Source of the DNA: Megachile rotundata
Taxonomy: Eukaryota > Arthropoda > Insecta > Hymenoptera > Megachilidae
Direction of reading: 5' to 3'
Assembly (NCBI RefSeq): GCF_050947335.1
Contig: NC_134997.1
Location: 806,001-870,000 of the forward strand
Length of the DNA: 64,000 nucleotides
Of this stretch, positions 1-14,509 are shown piece after piece (position 1 is the first letter of the stretch; every line of letters begins with the position of its first letter). Both the position numbers and the translations under genes were made by a program. The notes under the pieces are model-generated. The model worked only from the letters and a program-made list of their open reading frames with translations. It was not told where the DNA came from and searched no databases.

Positions 1-560
1 CACACAATCACAGTCACACAATCACAATCACAAAATCGCACAGTCACAATCCCACAATCACGATCACCCACTCACGATCACCCAATCACGATCACCCAAT
101 CACGATCACCCAATCACGATCACCCAATCACGATCACCCAATCACGATCACCTAATCACGGTCACACAATCACGGTCACACAATCACGATCACACAATCA
201 CGATCACACAATCACACAATCACAATCACAATCACAATCACACAATCGCGATCACGCAATCGCGATCATGCAATCGCGATCACACAATCACGATCACACA
301 ATCACACAGTCACAATCCCACAATCACGATCACACAATCACGACCACACAGTCACAATCACACAATCGCAATCACAATCACACAATCACAGTCACACAAT
401 CACAATCACATAACCACAACCACACAATCACACAGTCACAATCCCACAATCACGACCACACAGTCACGATCACACAATCACGATCACACTATCACGATCA
501 CACAATCACGATCACACTATCACGATCACTCAATCACAGTCACACAATCACACAGTCACA
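1..560 (+). repeat. Higher-order block A, copy 1 (truncated by window edge)
   Basis: This stretch matches 5,776-6,335 at a constant offset of 5,775, checked at the start, at the CACCCACTCACG variant near 65 and at the CGCGATC patch near 245-275. It carries a run of CACCCAATCACGAT units (about 65-150) and then a CpG-rich CGCGAT patch. Differences seen are single bases, for example ATCATGCAATC here against ATCTCGCAATC in copy 2. The left edge is cut by the window, so the duplication may begin further upstream. Confidence 0.8.
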
Positions 561-665
561 CAATCACAATCACAATCACAATCACAATCACAATCACAAT
601 CACAGTCACAATCACAATCACACAATCACAGTCACGATCACATAATCACAATCACACGATCACAA
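557..665 (+). repeat. Pure hexamer tract followed by a switched segment
   Basis: Positions about 557-603 are consecutive CACAAT words without the 8-bp word. Up to this tract the sequence follows block A copy 2 (offset 5,775). After it, including a GATCACATAATC marker at 635, it follows 5,686-5,760 instead (offset 5,096). The homology partner therefore changes at the hexamer tract, as expected if such tracts are exchange points. Confidence 0.65.
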
Positions 666-1040
666 TCACACAATCACAATCACACAATCACAATCACACA
701 ATCACAATCACACAATCACGATCACACAATCACAATCACACAATCACAATCACACAATCACAATCACACAATCACAATCACACAATCACAATCACACAAT
801 CACAATCACACAATCCCAATCACACAATCACAAACACACAATCACAATCACACAATCACAATCACACAATCACAATCACACAATCACAATCACACAATCA
901 CAATCACACAATCACAATCACACAATCACAATCACACAATCACAATCACACAATCACAATCACACAATCACAATCACACAATCACAATCACACAATCACA
1001 ATCACACAATCACAATCACCCAATCACAATCACCCAATCA
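655..1040 (+). repeat. Near-homogeneous canonical 14-mer run
   Basis: About 26 nearly uninterrupted CACAATCACACAAT units. The few departures are one CACGAT near 719, one CCCAAT near 811 and one CAAACAC near 832. It ends in two CACCCAAT units near 1,020. Such runs are poor in CpG and carry almost no GATC. Confidence 0.9.
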
Positions 1041-2387
1041 CAATCACACATTCGCAATCACACAATCACGACCACACAATCACAATCACACAATCACAAT
1101 CACACAATCACGAGTACACTGTCATGATCGCACAATCACGATCACACAATCACAATCCCACAATCACGATCAGACAATCACGACCACACAGTCTCAATCA
1201 CACAATAGCAATCACAATCCCACAATCACAATCACACAATCACAGTCACACAATCACAATCACACAACCACAACCACACAATCACACAGTCACAATCCCA
1301 CAATCACGATCACACAATCACGATCACACAATCACACCGTCACAATCCCACAATCACAATCACACAATCACGATCCCACAGTCACGATCCCACAATCACG
1401 ATCACACAATCACAATCACACAATCACGACCACACAATCACGACCACACAATCACGATCACACAATCACGATCACACAATCACGACCACACAGTCACAAT
1501 CACACAATCGCAATCACAATCACACAATCACAGTCACACAATCACAATCACATAACCACAACCACACAATCACACAGTCACAATCCCACAATCACGATCA
1601 CACAATCACGACCACACAGTCACGATCACACAATCACGATCACACTATCACGATCACACTATCACGATCACACTATCACGATCACACAATCACAGTCACA
1701 CAATCACAATCACACAGTCACACAATCACAATCACAATCACAATCACAATCACAATCACAATCACAATCACAATCACAATCACAATCACACGATCACAGT
1801 CACGATCACACAATCACAATCACACAATCACAATCCCACAATCACAATCACACAATCACAGTCACACAATCACAATCACACAATCACACAGTCACAATCC
1901 CACAATCACGATCACCCAATCACGATCACCCAATCACGACCACCCAATCACGATCACCCAATCACGATCACCAAATCACGATCACCCAATCACGATCACC
2001 CAATCACGGTCACCCAATCACGATCACACGATCACAATCACACGATCACAATCACACAATCACAATCACACAATCACACAATCACACAATCACAATCACA
2101 CAATCACAATCACACAAACACAATCACACAATCACAATCACACAATCACAATCACACAATCACGATCCCACAGTCACGATCCCACAATCACGATCACACA
2201 ATCACAATCACACAATCACGACCACACAATCACGACCACACAATCACGATCACACAATCACGATCACACAATCACGATCACACTATCACGATCACACAAT
2301 CACGATCACACAATCACAATCACACAATCACTATCACACAATCACGACCACACAATCACAGTCACACAATCACAATCACACAATCAC
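1041..2387 (+). repeat. Variant-rich cassette region with GAGTAC and CAATAGC markers
   Basis: Mixed CACGAT, CACAGT, CCCAC and CAACCAC variants. It contains a GAGTACACTGTC marker at 1,112, the CAGTCTCAATC...CAATAGC marker near 1,191-1,210, a pure CACAAT tract near 1,727-1,790, and a run of CACCCAATCACGAT near 1,905-2,010. The order of variants resembles the paired cassettes at 2,388-4,460 but with more differences. An open forward frame of 143 codons (1,124-1,555) is only the repeat translated. Confidence 0.85.
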
Positions 2388-3240
2388 GAGTACACTATCA
2401 CGATCACACAATCACGATCACACAATCACGATCACACAATCACGATGACACAATCACGATCACACAACCACAATCACACAATCACGATCACACAATCACA
2501 ATCACACAACCACAACCACACATTCACACAGTCACAATCCCACAATCACGATCACACAATCACGACCACACAGTCACAATCACACAATAGCAATCACAAT
2601 CCCACAATCACAATCACACAATCACAGTCACACAATCACAATCACACAACCACAACCACACAATCACACAGTCACAATCCCACAATCACGATCACACAAT
2701 CACGATCACACAATCACGATCACACAATCACACCGTCACAATCCCACAATCACAATCACACAATCACGATCCCACAGTCACGTTCCCACAATCACGATCA
2801 CACAATCACAATCACACAATCACGACCACACAATCACGACCACACAATCACGATCACACAATCACGATCACACTATCACGATCACACAATCACGGTCACA
2901 CAATCACAGTCACACAATCACAATCACTCAGTCACACAATCACAATCACAATCACAATCACAATCAAAATCACAATCACACAATCACAGTCACGATCACA
3001 CAATCACAATCACACAATCACAATCCCTCAATCACAATCACACAATCACAGTCACACAATCACAATCACACAATCACACAGTCACAATCCCACAATCACG
3101 ATCACCCAATCACGATCACCCAATCACGACCACCCAATCACGATCACCCAATCACGATCACCAAATCACGATCACCCAATCACGATCACCGAATCACGGT
3201 CACCCAATCACGATCACACGATCACAATCACACGATCACA
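2388..3240 (+). repeat. 1.22-kb tandem cassette, copy 1
   Basis: Begins at a GAGTACACTATC marker (2,388) that recurs at 3,612. The CAATAGC marker at 2,585 recurs at 3,809. Both give an offset of 1,224. Downstream order is also shared: the CACACCGTC variant, the CACGATCCCACAGTC pair, a CACGGTC unit, a pure hexamer tract near 2,939-2,985 and a CACCCAATCACGAT run. The hexamer tract contains one CAAAAT variant. Confidence 0.75.
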
Positions 3241-3611
3241 GTCACACAATCACAATCACACAATCACGATCCCACAGTCACGATCCCACAATCACGATCA
3301 CACAATCACAATCACACAATCACGACCACACAATCACGACCACACAATCACGATCACACAATCACGATCACACTATCACGATCACACAATCACGATCACC
3401 CAATCACGGTCACCCAATCACGATCACACGATCACAATCACACGATCACAATCACACAATCACAGTCACACAATCACACAATCACAATCACACAATCACA
3501 ATCACACAAACACAATCACACAATCACAATCACACAATCACAATCACACAATCACTATCACACAATCACGACCACACAATCACAATCACACAATCACAAT
3601 CACACAATCAC
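3241..3611 (+). repeat. Spacer between tandem cassettes
   Basis: Repeat units of the same family: a CACGATCCCACAGTC pair, CACACGATC units near 3,428-3,450 and canonical units with one CAAACAC variant. Nothing other than the 14-bp repeat is visible. Confidence 0.85.
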
Positions 3612-4460
3612 GAGTACACTATCACGATCACACAATCACGATCACACAATCACGATCACACAATCACGATCACACAATCACGATCACACAATCACAATCA
3701 CACAATCACGATCACACAATCACAATCACACAACCACAACCACACAATCACACAGTCACAATCCCACAATCACGATCACACAATCACGTCCACACAGTCA
3801 CAATCACACAATAGCAATCACAATCCCACAATCACAATCACACAATCACAATCACACAACCACAACCACACAATCACACAGTCACAATCCCACAATCACG
3901 ATCACACAATCACGATCACACAATCACGATCACACAATCACACCGTCACAATCCCACAATCACAATCACACAATCACGATCCCACAGTCACGATCCCACA
4001 ATCACGATCACACAATCACAATCACACAATCACGACCACACAAACACGACCACACAATCACGATCACACAATCACGATCTCACTATCACGATCACACAAT
4101 CACGGTCACACAATCACAGTCACACAATCACACAGTCACACAATCACAATCACAATCACAATCACAATCACAATCACAATCACAATCACAATCAGAATCA
4201 CAATCACAATCACACAATCACAGTCACGATCACACAATCACAATCACACAATCACAATCCCTCAATCACAATCACACAATCACAGTCACACAATCACAAT
4301 CACACAATCACACAGTCACAATCCCACAATCACGATCACCCAATCACGATCACCCAATCACGACCACCCAATCACGATCACCCAATCACCATCACCAAAT
4401 CACGATCACCCAATCACGATCACCCAATCACGGTCACCCAATCACGATCACACGATCACA
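3612..4460 (+). repeat. 1.22-kb tandem cassette, copy 2
   Basis: Partner of 2,388-3,240 at an offset of 1,224. The same marker order is present: GAGTAC, CAATAGC, CACACCGTC, CACGATCCCACAGTC, hexamer tract, CACCCAATCACGAT run. Differences include CACGTCCAC near 3,787, CAAACACGACC near 4,041, and a longer hexamer tract (about 4,143-4,205) with one CAGAAT variant. Confidence 0.75.
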
Positions 4461-5290
4461 ATCACACGATCACAATCACACAATCACAGTCACACAATCA
4501 CACAATCACAATCACACAATCACAATCACACAAACACAATCACACAATCACAATCACACAATCACAATCACACAATCACAATCACACAATCACAATCACA
4601 ACAATCACAGTCACACAATCACAATCACACAATCACAATCACACAATCACAATCACACAATCACAATCACACAATCAAACAATCGCAATCAAACAATCGC
4701 AATCACACAATCGCAATCACACAATCGCAATCACACAATCGCAATCACACAATCGCAATCACACAATCGCAATGACACAATCGCAATAACACAATCGCAA
4801 TCACACAATCGCAATCACACAATCGCAATCACACAATCGCAATCACACAATCGCAATCACACAATCGCAATCACACAATCAAACAATCACACAGCCACAA
4901 TCCCACAATCACAATCGCACAATCACAATCACACAATCGCAATCACACAAACGCAATCACACGATCGCAATCACACGATCACAATCACACGATCGCAATC
5001 ACACGATCACAATCACACTATCACGATCGCACAATCACAGTCACACAATCACAATCACACAGTCACACAATCACAATCACAATCACAATCAGAATCACAA
5101 TCACAATCACAATCACAATCACAATCACAATCACAATCACAATCACAATCACAATCACAATCACAATCACAATCACACAATCACAGTCACGATCACACAA
5201 TCACAATCACACAATCACAATCCCACAATCACAATCACACAATCACAGTCACACCATCACAATCACACAATCGCACAGTCACAATCCCAC
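4452..5290 (+). repeat. Block B, first copy (AATCGC / AATCAAAC module plus long hexamer tract)
   Basis: Shares with 7,861-8,710 and 16,984-17,830 a rare phase slip, CACAACAATCACAG (C at 4,597, 8,030 and about 17,153). All three then carry a run of AATCGCAATCACAC units, a caATGac variant, AATCAAACAATCAC and CACACGATCGC units. The offset to the second copy is 3,433 at the slip. It contains one of the longest pure CACAAT tracts in the window, about 5,067-5,175 with one CAGAAT, which is much longer than in the other two copies. Confidence 0.75.
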
Positions 5291-5775
5291 AATCACGATC
5301 ACCCAATCACGATCACCCAATCACGATCACACAATCACGATCACACAATCACGATCACACAATCACGATCACACAATCACTATCACACAATCACGATCAC
5401 ACAATCACACAATCACAGTCACACAATCACAATCACACAACCACAACCACACAATCACACAGTCACAATCCCACAATCACGATCACACAATCACGATCAC
5501 ACAATCACGACCACACAGTCACGATCACACAATCACGATCACACTTTCACGATCACACTATCACGATCACACAATCACAGACACACAATCACAATCACAC
5601 AGTCACACAATCACAATCACAATCACAATCACAATCACAATCACAATCACAATCACAATCACAATCACAATCACAATCACAATCACAATCACAATCACAG
5701 TCACAATCACAATCACACAATCACAGTCACGATCACATAATCACAATCACACGATCACAATCCCACAATCACAAT
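5291..5775 (+). repeat. Bridging cassette with long hexamer tract
   Basis: CACGAT-rich units, the CAACCACAACCAC motif near 5,440, CACACTTTC near 5,540, then an uninterrupted hexamer tract of more than 100 bp (about 5,605-5,720, broken by one CACAGT). Positions 5,686-5,760 match 590-665. Confidence 0.8.
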
Positions 5776-6335
5776 CACACAATCACAGTCACACAATCAC
5801 AATCACACAATCGCACAGTCACAATCCCACAATCACGATCACCCACTCACGATCACCCAATCACGATCACCCAATCACGATCACCCAATCACGATCACCC
5901 AATCACGATCACCCAATCACGATCACCTAATCACGGTCACACAATCACGGTCACACAATCACGATCACACAATCACGATCACACAATCACACAATCACAA
6001 TCACAATCACAATCACACAATCGCGATCACGCAATCGCGATCTCGCAATCGCGATCACACAATCACGATCACACAATCACACAGTCACAATCCCACAATC
6101 ACGATCACACAATCACGACCACACAGTCACAATCACACAATCGCAATCACAATCACACAATCACAGTCACACAATCACATTCACATAACCACAACCACAC
6201 AATCACACAGTCACAATCCCACAATCACGACCACACAGTCACGATCACACAATCACGATCACACTATCACGATCACACAATCACGATCACACTATCACGA
6301 TCACTCAATCACAGTCACACAATCACACAGTCACA
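5776..6335 (+). repeat. Higher-order block A, copy 2
   Basis: Partner of 1-560 at a constant offset of 5,775. It has the same CACCCACTCACG start, the same seven-unit CACCCAATCACGAT run, CACGGTC units, CGCGATCACGCAAT patch and CAACCAC motif. After its hexamer tract (about 6,337-6,384) it continues differently from copy 1. Confidence 0.8.
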
Positions 6336-7860
6336 CAATCACAATCACAATCACAATCACAATCACAATCACAATCACAATCACACGATCACAGTCACGA
6401 TCACACAATCACAATCACACAATCACAATCCCACAATCACAATCACACAATCACAGTCACACAATCACAATCACACAATCACACAGTCACAATCCCACAA
6501 TCACGATCACCCAATCACGATCACCCAATCACGACCACCCAATCACGATCACCCAATCACGGTCACCAAATCACGATCACCCAATCACGATCACCCAATC
6601 ACGGTCACCCAATCACGATCACACGATCACAATCACACGATCACAATCACACAATCACAATCACACAATCACACAATCACAATCACACAATCACAATCAC
6701 ACAATCACAATCACACAATCACAATCACACAATCACAATCACCCAATCACAATCACACATTCGCAATCACACAATCACGACCACACAATCACAATCACAC
6801 AATCACAATCACACAATCACGAGTACACTGTCACGATCACACAATCACGATCACACAATCACAATCCCACAATCACGATCACACAATCACGACCACACAG
6901 TCTCAATCACAGAATAGCAATCACAATCCCACAATCACAATCACACAATCACAGTCACACAATCACAATCACACAACCACAACCACACAATCACACAGTC
7001 ACAATCCCACAATCACGATCACACAATCACGATCACACAATCACACCGTCACAATCCCACAATCACAATCACACAATCACGATCCCACAGTCACGATCCC
7101 ACAATCACGATCACACAATCACAATCACACAATCACGACCACACAATCACGACCACACAATCACGATCACCCAATCACGATCACACTATCACGATCACAC
7201 AATCACGATCACACAATCACGGTCACACAATCACGACCACACAATCACGATCACACAATCACGATCACACAATCAGGATCACACAATCACGATCACACAA
7301 TCACAATCACAATCACAATCACACAATCGCGATCACGCAATCGCGATCACGCAATCGCGATCACGCAATCGCGATCACGCAATCGCGATCACACAATCAC
7401 GATCACACAATCACACAGTCACAATCCCACAATCACGATCAGACAATCACGACCACACAGTCTCAATCACACAATAGCAATCACAATCCCACAATCACAA
7501 TCACACAATCACAGTCACACAATCACAATCACACAACCACAACCACACAATCACACAGTCACAATCCCACAATCACGATCACACAATCACGATCACACAA
7601 TCACGATCACACAATCACACCGTCACAATCCCACAATCACAATCACACAATCACGATCCCACAGTCACGATCCCACAATCACGATCACACAATCACAATC
7701 ACACAATCACGACCACACAATCACGACCACACAATCACGATCACACAATCACGATCACACAATCACGACCACACAGTCACAATCACACAATCGCAATCAC
7801 AATCACACAATCACAGTCACACAATCACAATCACATAACCACAACCACACAATCACACAG
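6336..7860 (+). repeat. Mosaic variant cassettes
   Basis: Assembled from pieces seen elsewhere: a CACCCAATCACGAT run (about 6,500-6,620), canonical units, a GAGTACACTGTC marker at 6,821, CAGTCTCAATC with AATAGC at about 6,898-6,917 and again at about 7,459-7,477, a CpG-dense CGCGATCACGCAAT patch (7,327-7,388) and a CACACCGTC marker. The piece around 7,440-7,740 repeats that around 6,880-7,150, which suggests a further short duplication. Confidence 0.75.
7327..7388 (+). repeat. CpG-dense CGCGATCACGCAAT subarray
   Basis: Four consecutive 14-bp units of CGCGATCACGCAAT, each with three CpG dinucleotides and the palindrome ATCGCGAT. The canonical unit has no CpG. Similar patches lie near 245-275, 6,018-6,055, 8,833-8,882, 17,955-18,005, 36,266-36,305, 38,108-38,145 and 63,166-63,215. 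Confidence 0.85.
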
Positions 7861-10010
7861 TCACAATCACACGATCACAATCACACAATCACAGTCACAC
7901 AATCACACAATCACAATCACACAATCACAATCACACAAACACAATCACACAATCACAATCACACAATCACAATCACACAATCACAATCACACAATCACAA
8001 TCACACAATCACAATCACACAATCACAATCACAACAATCACAGTCACACAATCACAATCACACAATCACAATCACTCAATCACAATCACACAATCACAAT
8101 CACACAATCAAACAATCGCAATCAAACAATCGCAATCACACAATCGCAATCACACAATCGCAATCACACAATCGCAATCACACAATCGCAATGACACAAT
8201 CGCAATCACACAATCGCAATAACACAATCGCAATCACACAATCGCAATCACACAATCGCAATCACACAATCGCAATCACACAATCGCAATCACACATTCG
8301 CAATCACACAATCAAACAATCACACAACCACAATCCCACAATCACAATCGCACAATCACAATCACACAATCGTAATCACACAAACGCAATCACACGATCG
8401 CAATCACACGATCACAATCACACGATCGCAATCACACGATCACAATCACACTATCACGATCGCACAATCACAGTCACACAATCACAATCACACAGTCACA
8501 CAATCACAATCACAATCACAATCGCAATCAGAATCACAATCACAATCACAATCACAATCACAATCACAATCACAATCACAATCACAATCACAATCACACA
8601 ATCACAGTCACGATCACACAATCACAATCACACAATCACAATCCCACAATCACAGCCACACCATCACAATCACACAATCGCACAGTCACAATCCCACAAT
8701 CACGATCACCCAATCACGATCACCCAATCACGATCACCTAATCACGGTCACACAATCACGGTCACACAATCACGATCACACAATCACGATCACACAATCA
8801 CACAATCACAATCACAATCACAATCACACAATCGCGATCACGCAATCGCGATCACGCAATCGCGATCACGCAATCGCGATCACACAATCACGATCACACA
8901 ATCACACAGTCACAATCCCACAATCACGATCACACAATCACGACCACACAGTCACAATCACACAATCGCAATCACAATCACACAATCACAGTCACACAAT
9001 CACAATCACATAACCACAACCACACAATCACACAGTCACAATCCCACAATCACGATCACACAATCACGACCACACAGTCACGATCACACAATCACGATCA
9101 CACTATCACGATCACACTATCACGATCACACCATCACGATCACACAATCACAGTCACACAATCACAATCACACAGTCACACAATCACAATCACAATCACA
9201 ATCACAATCACAATCACAATCACAATCACAATCACACGATCACAGTCACGATCACACAATCACAATCACACAATCACAATCCCACAATCACAATCACACA
9301 ATCACAGTCACACAATCACAATCACACAATCACACAGTCACAATCCCACAATCACGATCACCCAATCACGATCACCCAATCACGACCACCCAATCACGAT
9401 CACCCAATCACGATCACCAAATCACGATCACCCAATCACGATCACCCAATCACGGTCACCCAATCACGATCACACGATCACGATCACACGATCACAATCA
9501 CACAATCACAATCACACAATCACACAATCACAATCACACAATCACAATCACACAAACACAATCACACAATCACAATCACACAATCACGACCACACAATCA
9601 CGATCACACAATCACGATCACACTATCACGATCACACAATCACGGTCACACAATCACGACCACACAATCACGATCACACAATCACGATCACACAATCACA
9701 CAGTCACAATCCCACAATCACGATCACACAATCACGACCACACAGTCATAATCACACAATCGCAATCCCACAATCACAATCACACAATCACAGTCACATA
9801 ATCACAATCACACAATCACACAGTCACAATCCCACACTCACGATCACCCAATCACGATCACCCAATCACGACCACCCAATCACGATCACCCAATCACGAT
9901 CACCAAATCACGATCGCCCAATCACGATCACCCAATCACGGTCACCCAATCACGATCACACGATCACAATCACACGATCACAATCACACAATCACAATCA
10001 CACAATCACA

Positions 10011-10620
10011 CAATCACAATCACACAATCACAATCACACAAACACAATCACACAATCACAATCACACAATCACAATCACACAATCACAATCACACAATCA
10101 CAATCACACAATCACAATCACACAATCACAATCACACAATCACAATCACACAATCACAATCACACAATCACAATCACACAATCACAATCACACAATCACA
10201 ATCACACAATCACAATCACACAATCACAATCACACAATCACACAATCACAATCACACAATCACAATCACACAAACACAATCACACAATCACAATCACACA
10301 ATCACAATCACACAATCACAATCACACAATCACAATCACACAATCACAATCACACAATCACAATCACACAATCACAATCACACAATCACAATCACACAAT
10401 CACAATCACACAATCACAATCACACAATCACAATCACACAATCACAATCACACAATCACAATCACACAATCACAATCACACAATCACAATCACACAATCA
10501 CAATCACACAATCACAATCACACAATCACGATCACACAATCACGATCACACAATCACAATCACACAATCACAATCACACAATCACAATCACACAATCACA
10601 ATCACACAATCACAATCACA
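10011..10620 (+). repeat. Expanded canonical run inside block C copy 1
   Basis: About 40 near-perfect 14-bp units. The module head, with 8-8 spacing and a CAAACACAATC variant, occurs twice (AAAC at 10,040 and 10,272; offset 232, or sixteen 14-mers plus one 8-mer). This indicates an internal duplication. The matching part of copy 2 (about 19,150-19,440) is 414 bp shorter and has only one such head. Confidence 0.8.
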
Positions 10621-11048
10621 CAATCACGACCACACAATCACGACCACACAATCACGACCACACAATCACGATCACAAAATCACGATTACACTATCACGAT
10701 CACACAATCACGATCACACAATCACGATCACACAATCACGATCACACAATCACACAGTCACAATCCCACAATCACGATCACACAATCACGACCACACAGT
10801 CACAATCTCACGATCGCAATCACAATCACACAATCACAGTCACACAATCACAATCACACAACCACAACCACACAATCCCACAGTCACAATCCCACAATCA
10901 CGATTACACAATCACGACCACACAGTCACGATCACACAATCGCAATCACACAATCACAATCACACAACCACAATCACACAATCACAACCACACAATCACA
11001 ATCACACAATCGCGATCACACAATCACGATCACACAATCAAACAATCA

Positions 11049-11290
11049 CACAATCACGATCGCACAATCACGATCGCACAATCACGATCGCACAATCACG
11101 ATCGCACAATCACGATCGCACAATCACGATCGCACAATCACGATCGCACAATCACGATCGCACAATCACGATCGCACAATCACGATCGCACAATCACGAT
11201 CGCACAATCACGATCGCACAATCACGATCGCACAATCACGATCGCACAATCACGATCGCACAATCACGATCGCACAATCACCATCGCACA
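11049..11290 (+). repeat. CACAATCACGATCG subarray (CGATCG every 14 bp)
   Basis: About 17 consecutive units of CACAATCACGATCG following an AATCAAACAATCAC head. The last unit is CACCATCG. Each unit carries the palindrome CGATCG and two CpGs. The partner array in block C copy 2 (19,784-20,010) is one unit shorter, shown by the offset dropping from 8,735 to 8,721 across it. Confidence 0.9.
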
Positions 11291-12179
11291 ATCACGATCA
11301 CAAAATCACGATCACAATCACGATCACACAATCACGATCACATAATCACGATCACAGAATCACGATCACAGAATCACGATCACAGAATCACGATCTCAGA
11401 ATCACGATCACACAATCACGACCACACAGTCGCAATCACACAATCGCAATCACACAATCGCAGTCACACAATCGCAATCACACAATCGCAATCACACACT
11501 CGCAATCCCACAGTCACAATCACACAATCACAGTCACACAATCACAATCACACAATCACAATCCCACAGTCACAATCTCACAATCACGATCACACAATCA
11601 CGACCACACAGTCACGATCACACAATCGCAATCACACAATCACAATCATACAACCACAATCACACAATCACAACCATGATCAAACAATCACGATCAAACA
11701 ATCACGATCACACAATCACGATCACACAATCACGATCACACAATCATGATCACACAATCACGATCACACAATCACGATCACACAATCACGATCACACAAT
11801 CACGATCACACAATCACGATCACACAATCACGACCACACAATCACACAGTCACAATCCCAGAATCACGATCACACAATCACGACCACACAGTCACAATCA
11901 CACAATCGCAATCACAATCCCACAATCACAATCACACAATCACAGTCACTCAATCACAATCACACAACCACAACCACACAATCCCACAGTCACAATCCCA
12001 CAATCACGACCACACAGTCACGATCACACAATCGCATTCACACAATCACAATCACACAACCACAATCGCACAATCACAACCACACAATCACAATCACACA
12101 ATCACAATCACACAATCACAATCACACAATCACGATCACATAATCACGATCACACAATCACCATCACACTATCACGATC

Positions 12180-12440
12180 ACAAAATCACGATCACAATCA
12201 CGATCACACATTCACGATTACACAATCACGATCACAGAATCCTAATCACACAATCAGGATCGCACAATCACGATCACATAATCACGGTCACACAATCACG
12301 ATCACACAATCACGATCACACAATAACGATCACACAATCACACAATCACAATCACAATCACATAATCACAATCACACAATCACAATCACACAATCACAAT
12401 CACACAATCCCAATCAAACAATCACAATCACACAATCACG
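12180..12440 (+). repeat. Rare-variant segment with AGAATCCTAATC marker
   Basis: Carries a distinctive chain: CACAAAATCACGATC, an odd-phase CACAATCACGATC, CACATTCACGATTAC, then AGAATCCTAATC at 12,236 and AATCAGGATCGC. The marker recurs near 20,971, 23,153, 33,366, 43,816 and 50,289, making it a useful tag for tracing copied blocks. Confidence 0.8.
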
Positions 12441-12981
12441 ATCACACAATCACGATCACACAATCACGATCACACAATCACGATCACACAATCACGATCA
12501 CACAGTCACAATCCCACAATCACGATCACACAATCACGACCACTCAGTCGCAATCAACCAATCGCAATCACAATCCCACAATCACAATCACACAATCACA
12601 GTCACACAAACACAATCACACAACCACAACCACACAATCACACAGTCAAAATCCCACAATCACGATCACACTATCACGACCACACAGTCACGATCACACA
12701 ATCACGATCACACTATCACGATCACACTATCACGATCACACAATCACAGTCACACAATCACAATCACACAGTCACACAATCACAATCACACAATCACACA
12801 GTCACAATCCCACAATCACGATCACCCAATCACGATCACCCAATCACGATCACCCAATCGCGATCACCAAATCACGATCACCCGATCACGATCACACGAT
12901 CACAATCACACAATCACAATCACACAATCGCAATCACACAATCGCAATCACACAATCGCAATCACACAATCAAACAATCAC

Positions 12982-13250
12982 ACAATCACGATCGCACAAT
13001 CACGGTCGCACAATCACGATCGCACAATCACGATCGCACAATCACGATCGCACAATCACGATCGCAAAATCACGATCGCACAATCACGATCGCACAATCA
13101 CGATCGCACAATCACGATCGCACAATCACGATCGCACAATCACGATCGCACAATCACGATCGCACAATCACTATCGCACAGTCACGATCGCACAATCACG
13201 ATCGCACAATCACGATCGCACAATCACGATCGCACAATCACGATCGCACA
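12982..13250 (+). repeat. CACAATCACGATCG subarray, second
   Basis: About 19 units with a CACGGTCGC variant in the second unit, one CACTATCGCACAGTC near 13,171 and a final CACCATC. It follows an AATCGC run and an AATCAAACAATCAC head. Its partner at 21,755-22,020 has the same unit number (offset 8,771 at both ends) and differs by a CAAAATC unit present only here, near 13,066. Confidence 0.88.
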
Positions 13251-14509
13251 ATCACCATCACACAATCACGATCACAAAATCACGATCACAATCACGATCA
13301 CACAATGACGACCACACAATCACGATCACGCAATCACGATCACACAATCGCGATCACACAATCACGACCACACAATCACACAGTCACAATCCCACAATCA
13401 CGATCACACAATCACGACCACACAATCCCACAGTCACAATCTCACAATCACGATCACACAATCACGACCACACAGTCACGATCACACAATCGCAATCACA
13501 CAATCACAATCACACAACCACAATCGCACAATCACAAACACACAATCACAATCACACAATCACAATCACACAACCACAACCACACAATCACACAGTCACA
13601 ATCCCACAATCACGATCACACAATCACGACCACACAGTCGCAATCACACAATCGCAATCATACAATCGCAGTCACACAATCGCAATCACACAATCGCAAT
13701 CACACACTCGCAATCCCACAGTCACAATCACACAATCACAGTCACACAATCACAATCACACAATCACAATCGCACAACCACAACCACACAATCCCACAGT
13801 CACAATCTCACAATCACGATCACACAATCACGACCACACAGTCACGATCACACAATCGCAATCACAGAATCACAATCATGCAACCACAATCACACAATCA
13901 CAACCACGATCAAACAATCACGATCAAACAATCACGATCAAACAATCACGATCACACAATCACGATCACACAATCACGATCACACAATCACCATCACACA
14001 ATCACGATCACACAATCACGATCACACAATCACGACCACACAATCACACAGTCACAATCCCAGAATCACGATCACACAATCACGACCACACAGTCACAAT
14101 CACACAATCGCAATCACAATCCCACAATCACAATCACACAATCACAGTCACACAATCACAATCACACAACCACAACCACACAATCCCACAGTCACAATCA
14201 CACAATCACGATCACACAATCACGACCACACAGTCACGATCACACAATCGCAATCACACAATCACAATCCCACAACCACAATCGCACAATCACAAACACA
14301 CAATCACAATCACACAATCACAATCACACAATCACAATCACACAATCACGATCACACAATCACGATCACACAATCACCATCACACTATCACGATCACACA
14401 ATCACAATCACACAATCACAATCACACAATCACAATCACACAATCACGATCGCACAATCGCAATCACACAATCGCAATCACACAATCGCAATCACACAAT
14501 CAAACAATC

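Noticed and set aside
5067..5175. Separate hexanucleotide microsatellite locus
   Set aside because: It is the 6-bp word of the same satellite without its 8-bp partner, embedded in phase within the array, and recurs in related blocks at different lengths.
11049..11290. Iterons of a plasmid origin, or a dense GATC origin region
   Set aside because: The 14-bp periodic GATC/CGATCG sites are a variant of the satellite that fills the entire window. No DnaA box, AT-rich unwinding region or rep gene is seen.
13305..13308. ATGA overlaps between consecutive forward frames (also 22,076, 24,184, 27,426, 34,030, 41,132, 47,926, 51,820), resembling translationally coupled genes
   Set aside because: The AATGAC variant supplies ATG in one frame and TGA in another by itself. 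It recurs because the block that carries it was copied.
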